25,232 bases of DNA from a virus: IMG/VR virus record IMGVR_UViG_3300046756_000032, positions 1 through 25,232 of that record. One strand, written 5' to 3'. The position numbers and the translations under genes are program-made. The notes under the pieces were generated by a model that saw only the letters and a program-made list of their open reading frames with translations, was not told the origin of the DNA and did no database searches. This document shows, in pieces, positions 12,674 to 20,382 of this stretch (position 1 is its first letter; the number at the start of each line of letters is the position of its first letter).

Positions 12674-13529
12674 AGATGTAGTACAGGACATCTACGCTCT
12701 GATGGAAAGCAAGGACGCTGACCCATCTGTAGATGTAGAGGCAGAGATAGACAGGTTTGGTGAAAGCGTTAAGGAACTGATGCGTACTGAGTTTGGTCGG
12801 AAGAAGCGAGAGGATAACCGCAAGCTACGCTTGTCGAACATTGGCCGCACTGACCGCTATCTCTGGAATCACTTTAATGGCACAGCGGGCGAAGACTTAC
12901 AGCCCCACACCTACGTCAAGTTTATGTATGGTCACTTGATTGAAGAGATGTTGTTGTTCCTCACTCGCATGGCTGGACATAGTGTTACTGATGAGCAGAA
13001 GGTATGTAAAGTTGAAGGCATCGTGGGTCACATGGACTGCAAGATTGATGGTGTTGTTACTGATGTTAAGTCAGCAAGCAGCTTTGGGTTCAAGAAGTTT
13101 AAGGATGGTACACTGGTCAACGATGATTCCTTCGGTTACATTGATCAGATCAAGGCGTATGCTCACTCTTGTGGTGAGACCCAAGTAGGTTGGCTAACAA
13201 TGGATAAAGCCAATGGTCACTTGACTTATCTTAAGTATGACCTTGAGGATACAGATAACGATAAGCTCAAAGAACCTATTGTCGATAGGGTTAAGCACAT
13301 CAAGCAGCTAGTGGAAGGCGATGAGCCAACTGAGTATTGCTATGACCCAGTACCTGATGGCAAGTCAGGCAACATGAAGTTAGCGGTGGGTTGTTCTTAC
13401 TGTCAGTTTAAAGAACATTGCTACCCTGACATGAGGGTCTTCGCTTATTCCTACGGGCCAAAGTATTTAGTAGACGTAGTAAAGGAACCCAAGGTACAGG
13501 AGGTCATGCCAGATGAAGAGGGCTTTTAG
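12660..13529 (+). CDS. PD-(D/E)XK exonuclease, Cas4/RecB-like, with four C-terminal cysteines
   Basis: 289 aa. Motifs in order: FMYGHLIEEM (H92, E95), GHMDCKIDG (D126), TDVKSAS (D135, K137) and YIDQIKAYAHS (Q163), the layout of RecB/Cas4-type nucleases. C227, C245, C248 and C254 match the spacing of the iron-sulphur-stabilised C-terminus seen in Cas4 and AddB. It probably serves as the DNA-degrading or recombination exonuclease that T7 supplies as gp6, giving nucleotides from host DNA and helping recombination. The C-terminus is acidic and ends in Phe (PDEEGF), like the SSB and helicase here. AGGAGA lies 6 nt before the ATG. It overlaps genes on both sides. Confidence 0.85.
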   Translation: MKRVEDVVQDIYALMESKDADPSVDVEAEIDRFGESVKELMRTEFGRKKREDNRKLRLSNIGRTDRYLWNHFNGTAGEDLQPHTYVKFMYGHLIEEMLLFLTRMAGHSVTDEQKVCKVEGIVGHMDCKIDGVVTDVKSASSFGFKKFKDGTLVNDDSFGYIDQIKAYAHSCGETQVGWLTMDKANGHLTYLKYDLEDTDNDKLKEPIVDRVKHIKQLVEGDEPTEYCYDPVPDGKSGNMKLAVGCSYCQFKEHCYPDMRVFAYSYGPKYLVDVVKEPKVQEVMPDEEGF

Positions 13530-13884
13530 ATCAGGACTTGAGAAGGATTTATCAGAGAAGCTAGATGGACAGTACAAGTTTGAACCGTATGATCTACCGT
13601 ACACAGTACACAAGAAGTATCTACCGGACTTCGTACACGAGGACAAGGCAATACTGATAGAGTGCAAAGGGTTCTTCAGAGTAGGTGATACACAGAAGTA
13701 CACAGCCATTAGAGATTCAATGCCAGAGTGGGAGTTAATCTTTGTGTTGTCAAACCCCAACAAGAAGGTACGAAAGGGTGGTAAGATAACTATGGGAGAG
13801 TGGTGTGAGAAAGAAGGGTTCCAGCACTACACTGTAGAGACAGCCAAGGAGATGACACGGTATATCAAAAGGAAGAAAGTATAA
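13513..13884 (+). CDS. Endonuclease I (Holliday junction resolvase), T7 gp3-like
   Basis: 123 aa; T7 endonuclease I has 149. The start FRSGLEKDLSEKL carries catalytic E10. YLPDF gives D39, and IECKG gives E50 and K52, matching T7 E20, D55, E65 and K67. The ending GEWCEKEGFQHYT parallels the T7 GEFCEKHG segment. It cuts branched DNA, resolves junctions before packaging and helps degrade host DNA. The start overlaps the exonuclease gene by 17 nt, with CAGGAGGT just upstream, and the stop overlaps the next ATG. Confidence 0.94.
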   Translation: MKRAFRSGLEKDLSEKLDGQYKFEPYDLPYTVHKKYLPDFVHEDKAILIECKGFFRVGDTQKYTAIRDSMPEWELIFVLSNPNKKVRKGGKITMGEWCEKEGFQHYTVETAKEMTRYIKRKKV

Positions 13885-14054
13885 TGGCTATGACACTGGA
13901 GGAGTTAAAAGAAAAGATGGTGTTACATTTAGATGAAGAGCTACTGTGTGAGCTGTTGTCTATAACACCGGATGATTTAGTAGAGGCTTTTGAACGTAGG
14001 ATTATTAGAAACTTTGACAGAATAGCAGAGGACTTTGAAGATGAGATTGAATGA
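13884..14054 (+). CDS. Small acidic protein, unknown
   Basis: 56 aa starting MAMTLEELKEKMVLHLDEEL and continuing LCELLSITPDDLVEAFERRI. It is all-helical and very acidic at both ends. ATG 13884 overlaps the endonuclease I stop (TAATG). The end overlaps the DUF3310 gene by 14 nt and supplies its GAGGA ribosome site. Proteins with this LEELKE...ISxxDLVxxFxDRI pattern recur in marine podoviruses as far as I recall; function not known. Confidence 0.7.
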   Translation: MAMTLEELKEKMVLHLDEELLCELLSITPDDLVEAFERRIIRNFDRIAEDFEDEIE

Positions 14055-14388
14055 CGCAACACCCGCAGACTGGGATAGAGTACGTAAGCAAGCACCAGCA
14101 ATAGAGAGAAAGTCAGGACTAGAGGCATGGATGAAGGCGGCACATGAGGAAGCTGAACAAATAATGGACAACGTAAACAAACCTACCCACTACAACACAG
14201 GCAACATAGAGTGCATTGAAGCTATTGAAGAGTCCATGTCTAGTGTTGCATTTAAGGGCTACCTCAAGGGCAACTGCATGAAGTACCTGTGGCGTTACGA
14301 CTACAAAGGTAAGCAGGTAGAGGACTTGAGGAAGGCTGGATGGTACTTAAACAAGCTAACAGCAATGGTAACAGAGGAGAATAACTAG
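14041..14388 (+). CDS. DUF3310 protein, related to the T7 gp1.7 nucleotide kinase C-terminus
   Basis: 115 aa from ATG 14041. A TTG at 14035 is also in frame, but GAGGA (14028-14032) is 8 nt from the ATG and only 2 nt from the TTG, so the ATG is chosen. The C-terminal domain carries NKPTHYNTG, IECIEAIEESM, KGYLKGNCMKYLWRYDYKG and DLRKAGWYLNKL, the conserved DUF3310 pattern. In T7 gp1.7 this domain belongs to an unusual nucleotide kinase acting on dGMP and dTMP. The adjoining ribonucleotide reductase supports a role in dNTP supply. Kinase activity is inference. Confidence 0.88.
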   Translation: MRLNDATPADWDRVRKQAPAIERKSGLEAWMKAAHEEAEQIMDNVNKPTHYNTGNIECIEAIEESMSSVAFKGYLKGNCMKYLWRYDYKGKQVEDLRKAGWYLNKLTAMVTEENN

Positions 14389-16268
14389 TGGATCAGTATC
14401 AACAGTTTATACACAAGAGCAGGTACGCACGTTGGCTACCTGAACAGAAGCGCAGAGAGACATGGGCAGAGACAGTGAACCGTTATGTATCCTTCTGGGT
14501 AGATCGTGGGCAGATAGACCAGAAGACCAGTGCTAAGATGTTTGACGCTATACATAACATGGACGTTATGCCTAGTATGCGCTGCATGATGACAGCAGGT
14601 GAGGCACTAGATAAAGATAACGTATCTGGATTTAATTGTAGTTACTTAGCTATTGACTCACCACGTAGCTTTGACGAGCTAATGTACGTGTTGATGTGTG
14701 GCACAGGCGTAGGCTTTAGTGTTGAGCGTAACTTCATCACCAAGCTACCTGTCATTGCAGAGACATTCCACAAGACTGACAGTGTGATTGTAGTAGCTGA
14801 CAGCAAGATAGGCTGGGCCTCTGCATTCCGTGAGCTTATTAGCCTGCTGTACGCTGGTAAGATACCTAAGTGGGACATGAGCAAGGTACGTCCATCAGGC
14901 GCTAGACTAAAGACCTTTGGCGGTAGAGCGTCAGGCCCAGAGCCTCTGGTGGATTTGTTTAACTTCTGTGTCGAAGTGTTTACTAAGGCAGCAGGACGAA
15001 AGCTGACGAGCATTGAGTGTCACGATGTAGTGTGTAAGGTAGCTGACATTGTAGTGGTAGGCGGTGTGCGTAGGTCTGCACTAATCAGCCTCTCTAACCT
15101 CTCTGATCCACGTATGGCGAAGGCTAAGTCAGGTAACTGGTGGGAGCTAGAAGGGCAGCGTAGGCTTGCTAACAACAGCGTAGCGTACACTGAGAAGCCA
15201 GACTTTGAGTCCTTCTTAGGAGAGATGCAGAACATGTACGAGAGTAAGGCGGGTGAGCGTGGTATCTTCAGCCGTGTAGCAGCTCAGAAGATTGCAGGCC
15301 GTAACGGCAGGCGCGACCCTGAGCAGGACTTTGGTACTAACCCATGCTCTGAGATTATCCTGCGTAGTAACCAGTTCTGTAACCTGTCAGAGATTGTAGT
15401 ACGTCCTGATGACACACTGGCTAGTCTCAAGAAGAAGGCAGAGATGGCTGCTATCATTGGCACACTACAGGCTACCTTGACAGACTTCCGCTACCTGCGT
15501 AACTGCTGGAAGAAGAACACTGAGGAAGAGGCACTGCTGGGTGTCAGCATGACAGGTATCATGGATCACTACCTACTGAGTAAGGGAGATTCTAAAGACT
15601 TAGCCAAGTGGCTGGAGGAGATACGTGATGTTGCTATTAAGACGAATAAGAAGTGGGCTGGAGTACTTGGGATTAATCAATCTACAGCTATTACATGTGT
15701 TAAGCCAAGTGGTACTGTATCTCAGCTTGTCGATTCTGCTTCTGGTATCCATCCTCGCTTCTCTAAGCATTACATTCGCAGAGTACGTAGCGACCACAAA
15801 GACCCGCTTGCGGTCTTCATGGGAATGGCCGGGTTCCCTGTAGAGCAGGATGTGATGTCACCTACGTCATCAGTCTTTAGCTTCCCTATCAAGGCTCCAG
15901 ATACCTCTGTGACCGTCAAGCAGGTAGGGGCTATGCAGCAGCTAGAGCTTTGGAAGGCTTACCAGAATCACTGGTGCGAACATAAGCCAAGTATCACTGT
16001 GTACTATACGGATGACGAGTTCTTGCAAGTAGCACAATGGATATGGGAAAACTTTGATCTGTGTAGCGGGATTAGTTTGTTGCCATATAGTGACCATGTA
16101 TATCAACAAGCTCCTTATGAGGACATCAGTGCTGAGGAGTACGATAAGCTAGTAGCAGAGATGCCGGTGGGTGTGGATTGGAATGATCTGGAGAAGTATG
16201 AGGAAGAGGATAACACGACAGGAAGTCAGGAGTTAGCGTGTGTAGGTGGTGCATGTGAGATAGTGTAG
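14388..16268 (+). CDS. nrdJ: Ribonucleotide reductase, class II (adenosylcobalamin-dependent), monomeric type
   Basis: 626 aa with a GTG start overlapping the previous stop (TAGTG), after AGAGGAG. It reduces ribonucleoside triphosphates to deoxy forms using a B12-derived radical, oxygen-independently. Key residues follow the Lactobacillus leichmannii enzyme: C84 in SGFNCSYLAID and C331 as the redox pair, N318-P-C320-S-E322 as the radical site (C320 and C331 are 11 apart as in the reference), and C618/C623 near the end as the shuttle pair (CVGGAC). CVKPSGTVSQLVDSASGIHP is the conserved phosphate/barrel segment. It is shorter than the 739-aa reference. It ends the operon before an intrinsic terminator, and no separate small subunit is present, as expected for this class. 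Confidence 0.95.
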   Translation: MDQYQQFIHKSRYARWLPEQKRRETWAETVNRYVSFWVDRGQIDQKTSAKMFDAIHNMDVMPSMRCMMTAGEALDKDNVSGFNCSYLAIDSPRSFDELMYVLMCGTGVGFSVERNFITKLPVIAETFHKTDSVIVVADSKIGWASAFRELISLLYAGKIPKWDMSKVRPSGARLKTFGGRASGPEPLVDLFNFCVEVFTKAAGRKLTSIECHDVVCKVADIVVVGGVRRSALISLSNLSDPRMAKAKSGNWWELEGQRRLANNSVAYTEKPDFESFLGEMQNMYESKAGERGIFSRVAAQKIAGRNGRRDPEQDFGTNPCSEIILRSNQFCNLSEIVVRPDDTLASLKKKAEMAAIIGTLQATLTDFRYLRNCWKKNTEEEALLGVSMTGIMDHYLLSKGDSKDLAKWLEEIRDVAIKTNKKWAGVLGINQSTAITCVKPSGTVSQLVDSASGIHPRFSKHYIRRVRSDHKDPLAVFMGMAGFPVEQDVMSPTSSVFSFPIKAPDTSVTVKQVGAMQQLELWKAYQNHWCEHKPSITVYYTDDEFLQVAQWIWENFDLCSGISLLPYSDHVYQQAPYEDISAEEYDKLVAEMPVGVDWNDLEKYEEEDNTTGSQELACVGGACEIV

Positions 16269-16277
16269 ATAAAACTT

Positions 16278-16301
16278 AGGGGCCAAGCGGCCCCTTTTTT
16301 T
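16278..16301. terminator. Intrinsic terminator between converging operons
   Basis: AGGGGCC (16278-16284) pairs perfectly with GGCCCCT (16289-16295) around AAGC and is followed by seven T (16295-16301): a strong rightward terminator after the reductase. On the minus strand the same stem is followed by TAAGTTTT, a weaker T tract, so it may also end leftward virion transcripts. The T run touches the stop codon of the leftward gene. Confidence 0.93.
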
Positions 16302-19300
16302 ATTTGTTTCTTTCAGCTTCTTGTCTTTCATTGTACTCTTCAGCACCGCCAAGGAACCAGTTGTAAACTAAGTTACCTACAACAGGAACAGGTTTGACTA
16401 GCTTTTCTACGTTAGGGTCGTCCTCTAGAAGCTCTTCTCCTAAACTAAACGCACTGTCTATGATAGGAGTAGCAGGAGCTATGGTATTTATAACTGCGCC
16501 CTTCCAATCACCGTTAGACAGGTAGCGATCAGTGGTGTACCTATTGATACCATACACACTAAGAAGATTCCACATCGCCCTGTCGGGTATGTCTTCAGCT
16601 TTAACTTCCCTACCTAATACTAGGTCTTTAGCGTACTGAGTCCCTGTGTTAGCCGTGGATAAGTAAGCCGCCAGTAGTGCTGCGTTCTTAACTGCTTCCT
16701 TCTTATTACCTTTAGCGTACTCTTGTACGACATTCCTACGCACTACGTCAATCTGTTTAAGAGTAAAAGACTTAAGCATGTAAAGTATACGATGATTAGG
16801 ATTGTTCAGATAAGCCTGAGGAAACTCACTCAAAGTCACGGGCTGAACATCTGACAACTCATTGAACAAGAAGTACTTAACTGTGTCAGTCATGTTCCCT
16901 TCTTCAAGGTCTTTAATCAAGGCTTGAGTCTCGTCTCCGTAGGTAGACCCTATCTTCTTTTTAAACTTACTTAAGTCTTTCTTCACCATCTTCTGGGCGT
17001 TCTTATAAGCAGCATTGATAAAGGTTTCTTTACCTAGTCGGTCTAATTTTTTAAAGCCTGAACCTCTCATCACTTTTTCTAGCATCTTAGAAGTTCCTTT
17101 TAAACTTCCCTCAGCTAGTTCTTTAGAGATTTCATCTAGTCCTATATCTATTAGCTCAATGTTTTTAGTTTTGAATAAACTAGCTAGTGTATTCCGAAGA
17201 CCGTTAAGAGCGCCTGAAGTACCTAGATCACCTAGCTGAGTAATCGCAGAGACAGGGTTAGCGATAGTACCCATGTACCCTAAGTCCCTGATGGTAGCGT
17301 TCAACGCTCCCGGAGATTGTTCGCCTCCTACGAAACGACTCTTAAGCATCTCAAGCATATCAGCTTCTTGTTCTGGACGAATACGTCCTTGGTTTATAGC
17401 GTCTTCAACGTAGTTACCTATCGACTTGTCAGCGTCTAACATCCCTTCTTTGTTAAAGGCTCCAAACTGACCCATGAACTTTCTCTTTTCAATATCGTTC
17501 ACAGCCCTACGTAAGTAGATAGCTAATGATTCTTCAGGAGAAGCGTAGTACTTCATCTGATCGTCACTTAAAGTTAGCTTACGCTGACGAACAAAACCCG
17601 GCTGACCTTTTTTAATACCAAAGGTATGACCTCTCATCAGCATGTCAATTACTTCTGCGTTTTCTTCTGCCGTTAGTTTCTCAGCAGAGATACCTTTTTT
17701 AGCAGCGTATCTATTCTTCGCCGCGCCTATCAAACCTTTCTGCTGTACATTTAAACTTTTTTGTAGACCTTCTAAATCTTTAACAAGACGGGGGAAGTAG
17801 TTATCAACCATCTTGAAGGAATGCCCTGAAGCTTTTAAATCTTTACCTATCTGTTTTAACATAGGCACAATCTTATCGTCAAACTCTGTAGACAGCTCAC
17901 GGCCCATCAGCGCCCTAGCAGCGTCGAAGTCTTCATTATATAACAGCCGTGCAATGTTGTTCTTGACAGGAGCATTAAGCTGAGAGAAACCCTTAACCCA
18001 GTTTTCAGCTTTACCAAGTGCTTGAGACGTATTCCTATGTGAGTCAAACTCAAATCTACGTAGGCGACCAAAGGTCTGCTCATCTATAGCCTTGATACGG
18101 GTACTGAGTACGCCTAGAATCTTATCAACCTTGCTGTTAGTATACCGGCCTACAGCACTATCATTGACAACTACATCATCTGCTTGCTTCTGTGCTACCT
18201 TTGCTGGAGAGATGTTTAGTTTAGCGCCTATGCGTGTTTGTGCTGCCTTAAGTTTATTAAGGTCTATACCCGCTTCCTGTAAAATCTCTTTTCCTTTTAA
18301 CGGATCAGCCCCTCGAGCTAGAGCTTTGTCCAACTCTATCTGAGCTTTTCTTACTAGCTTCTTAGCACCTCTGTCTCCTAATGCTTTAGCGCCACCTATA
18401 AAAGCACCACTAAGTGCACCGCCTGCTGCTGCGGATATGCCTGCCTTAAGAGGGTCTATCTCTCCAGCTTCTGAGTATACGTAGTCGTCAGCAATGCTAC
18501 CGAAGCCTGCAATAGCTGTACCTAAAGCAATACCACCTTTGACTGAAGCAGCCGCAGGTACTAAGTTAATAGGATCAACCACTGCTTTAGATATAGCGCC
18601 TGCTAAAGCTCCCTTAGATTCAGGCTGATAGTCAAACATAGGGCCTGACATTTTCATCAAGGCTCTTTCGTTTCTTCTTTTAATAGCCAAACGTCTTTCG
18701 TTAAACGGCAGCTTGCTGATGTCTTCTTTAAACTCTTCCTCAACAGTAGTTCCTGAGGGCATTGTTCCCATGGCTACAGGACTGTATCCGTAAGGAGTTG
18801 TGTATCCTTTGGCCCATGTAGGTACAGGATTAATAGCATCTAAAAAATTAAGAGCGTTAGCGATATAGCTAGGGTTCTTTTGAAACTCATATAAAAACTG
18901 TCTTGTTTCGTTTTCTGCGCCTCTTGATAGAAACTCACGCTTACCCTCTTTATTAATAATCAAGTCACCAGCTACTGCGTCTAATCGTTGTAAAGTAGCA
19001 GAGTTGTCTATATCTTCCTGTGTTATAACCTGTTCAATATCTATGACATCATCTTCATCAGAAAAGATACGTACAAGTTTATTATCCTTTACACGATCTC
19101 CCGGCAATACCCCTAGCTTTTGAAGAGTAAAACTTCCTGCAATATCTTCAAGAGTGAGAGTCGTACCTAGCTCCGCTTCTCTAGCTTCTTGAGCAGCTCG
19201 CTCTGCATCTTTTTGTGCAGTTACTTCCGCAGCCACAGCTTCCCGTCTAGCTCTTCTTTGAGCCAGAGGATTAACCTCGGTTTCTTCTTGCTGTACGTCT

Positions 19301-19323
19301 AAAGCTGCTGTCATGTCTACCAT
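16300..19323 (-). CDS. Large internal virion (DNA ejection) protein, putative
   Basis: 1007 aa, the largest gene here and last of the leftward virion operon, where podoviruses carry the largest internal core or ejection protein (T7 gp16 position). The N-terminal 20-55 region is a charged coiled coil. Residues about 57-88 and 101-133 form an imperfect duplication (EDIAGSFTLQKLGVLPGD versus EDIDNSATLQRLDAVAGD). Gly/Ala-rich hydrophobic stretches at about 239-280 and 293-316 could insert into membrane during ejection. Long Lys/Glu-rich helices follow. No lysozyme or transglycosylase motif was recognised. The start is ATG 19323, 2 nt after the previous stop; a second ATG lies three codons in. Role inferred from size, composition and position. 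Confidence 0.72.
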   Translation of the reverse strand: MVDMTAALDVQQEETEVNPLAQRRARREAVAAEVTAQKDAERAAQEAREAELGTTLTLEDIAGSFTLQKLGVLPGDRVKDNKLVRIFSDEDDVIDIEQVITQEDIDNSATLQRLDAVAGDLIINKEGKREFLSRGAENETRQFLYEFQKNPSYIANALNFLDAINPVPTWAKGYTTPYGYSPVAMGTMPSGTTVEEEFKEDISKLPFNERRLAIKRRNERALMKMSGPMFDYQPESKGALAGAISKAVVDPINLVPAAASVKGGIALGTAIAGFGSIADDYVYSEAGEIDPLKAGISAAAGGALSGAFIGGAKALGDRGAKKLVRKAQIELDKALARGADPLKGKEILQEAGIDLNKLKAAQTRIGAKLNISPAKVAQKQADDVVVNDSAVGRYTNSKVDKILGVLSTRIKAIDEQTFGRLRRFEFDSHRNTSQALGKAENWVKGFSQLNAPVKNNIARLLYNEDFDAARALMGRELSTEFDDKIVPMLKQIGKDLKASGHSFKMVDNYFPRLVKDLEGLQKSLNVQQKGLIGAAKNRYAAKKGISAEKLTAEENAEVIDMLMRGHTFGIKKGQPGFVRQRKLTLSDDQMKYYASPEESLAIYLRRAVNDIEKRKFMGQFGAFNKEGMLDADKSIGNYVEDAINQGRIRPEQEADMLEMLKSRFVGGEQSPGALNATIRDLGYMGTIANPVSAITQLGDLGTSGALNGLRNTLASLFKTKNIELIDIGLDEISKELAEGSLKGTSKMLEKVMRGSGFKKLDRLGKETFINAAYKNAQKMVKKDLSKFKKKIGSTYGDETQALIKDLEEGNMTDTVKYFLFNELSDVQPVTLSEFPQAYLNNPNHRILYMLKSFTLKQIDVVRRNVVQEYAKGNKKEAVKNAALLAAYLSTANTGTQYAKDLVLGREVKAEDIPDRAMWNLLSVYGINRYTTDRYLSNGDWKGAVINTIAPATPIIDSAFSLGEELLEDDPNVEKLVKPVPVVGNLVYNWFLGGAEEYNERQEAERNK

Positions 19324-19325
19324 GC

Positions 19326-20381
19326 TTATTTACCTATATCTGTATAAGCGTCATCATCTTGAGGTTCTACTTGTTTTTGTATTGGTCTGCCTCTACTGTC
19401 TAACTTTTTCTGATCGCCATTGTCGTCCGTCCCTAAATTAAGTGCGCCCATCACTTCAATAGCTTTAATTAGCGCCTTATCAAGAGCTAGTTGTTCTCTT
19501 ATTGTCAGCTCTTTTGCTTTTAAGAAAATAGCACTTCTGGTTTTGTCGGAGATATCATCAAACCCGGGTAAAGATTTACCAGCGCCAAGCCATCCATCTT
19601 TAAGCTCTGGTGGTAGGAGGGATTGGATTTGTTCTGTTGTAAAGATACCTTCATAAGCCTCTGTTTCATCTGATGTTAAAGGTTTAACTACAGCCGTTGA
19701 AGTTTTATAAAGCATATTTTCTGCTGTGTCTAAAGACATACCAGCTTGAATGTACCTTGCTAACTCAGGTCTTCCTCTATCAATTGCTTCTTTTGCGTAC
19801 AGTTCTCGGAGACTTGCTTGTTGAGCCAGTAGTTTATTTTCATCGCTTAGAGCTTTTGCTGCTGCTGCTGAGGCTCTTTCTTCGCCTGCTGCGGATATCG
19901 CAAATCTTGCTTTAGAAAGTGCTAACTGTTCTCGTTGTATCTCATCTTGTCGTTTTTGCCTTTCTTTATTATCAAGCCTATCAATCTTACCAAACTCATA
20001 AGCTTCTTGCGCCCTTATCTCTGCCGAAACTGCTCTTGCTTCTCGGGCTTTAGCTCGCGCCTCTTCAACTTCTGCTTGTTTAATCGCTTGTATCTTAGCA
20101 GCCGTTTGTGCCGCGCCTGCCAAGTCTCCGCTTATTTGTTGAATCTTAGCTAACTTTGCTAGGTCTTCTACCTTAGTAAGGTCTAGCTGACCCATAGTCT
20201 GAGCTACTGTTTCTTCATACGAAGGCGCTCCACCACGGGTTAAAGCTCCTATAGCTTGTCCCATACCTGCTGTAGTCTGTGCGCCAAACTGTCCAGCAAA
20301 GCCAGCAGTACCGGGCATAGCCTGTACAGGAGCTGGGCCACCTACACCTGTCAACATCCTTGCAATATCTGTTCTAGCCAT
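19326..20381 (-). CDS. Internal virion protein with long coiled coil, putative
   Basis: 351 aa from ATG 20381 (MARTDIARMLTGVGGPAPVQ). A longer frame from 20399 would add six residues, but GGAGGAGGTGG directly before ATG 20381 settles the start. That ribosome site is also the code for the Gly run ending the upstream protein. After a Gly/Pro/Ala-rich N-terminus, residues about 75-200 form a long Ala/Glu/Arg/Gln coiled coil (AKIQAIKQAEVEEARAKARE and more). The C-terminal part is acidic. Its place between the Gln-rich protein and the 1007-aa protein fits an internal core or ejection protein. No enzymatic motif is seen. Confidence 0.68.
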   Translation of the reverse strand: MARTDIARMLTGVGGPAPVQAMPGTAGFAGQFGAQTTAGMGQAIGALTRGGAPSYEETVAQTMGQLDLTKVEDLAKLAKIQQISGDLAGAAQTAAKIQAIKQAEVEEARAKAREARAVSAEIRAQEAYEFGKIDRLDNKERQKRQDEIQREQLALSKARFAISAAGEERASAAAAKALSDENKLLAQQASLRELYAKEAIDRGRPELARYIQAGMSLDTAENMLYKTSTAVVKPLTSDETEAYEGIFTTEQIQSLLPPELKDGWLGAGKSLPGFDDISDKTRSAIFLKAKELTIREQLALDKALIKAIEVMGALNLGTDDNGDQKKLDSRGRPIQKQVEPQDDDAYTDIGK

Positions 20382-20382
20382 C

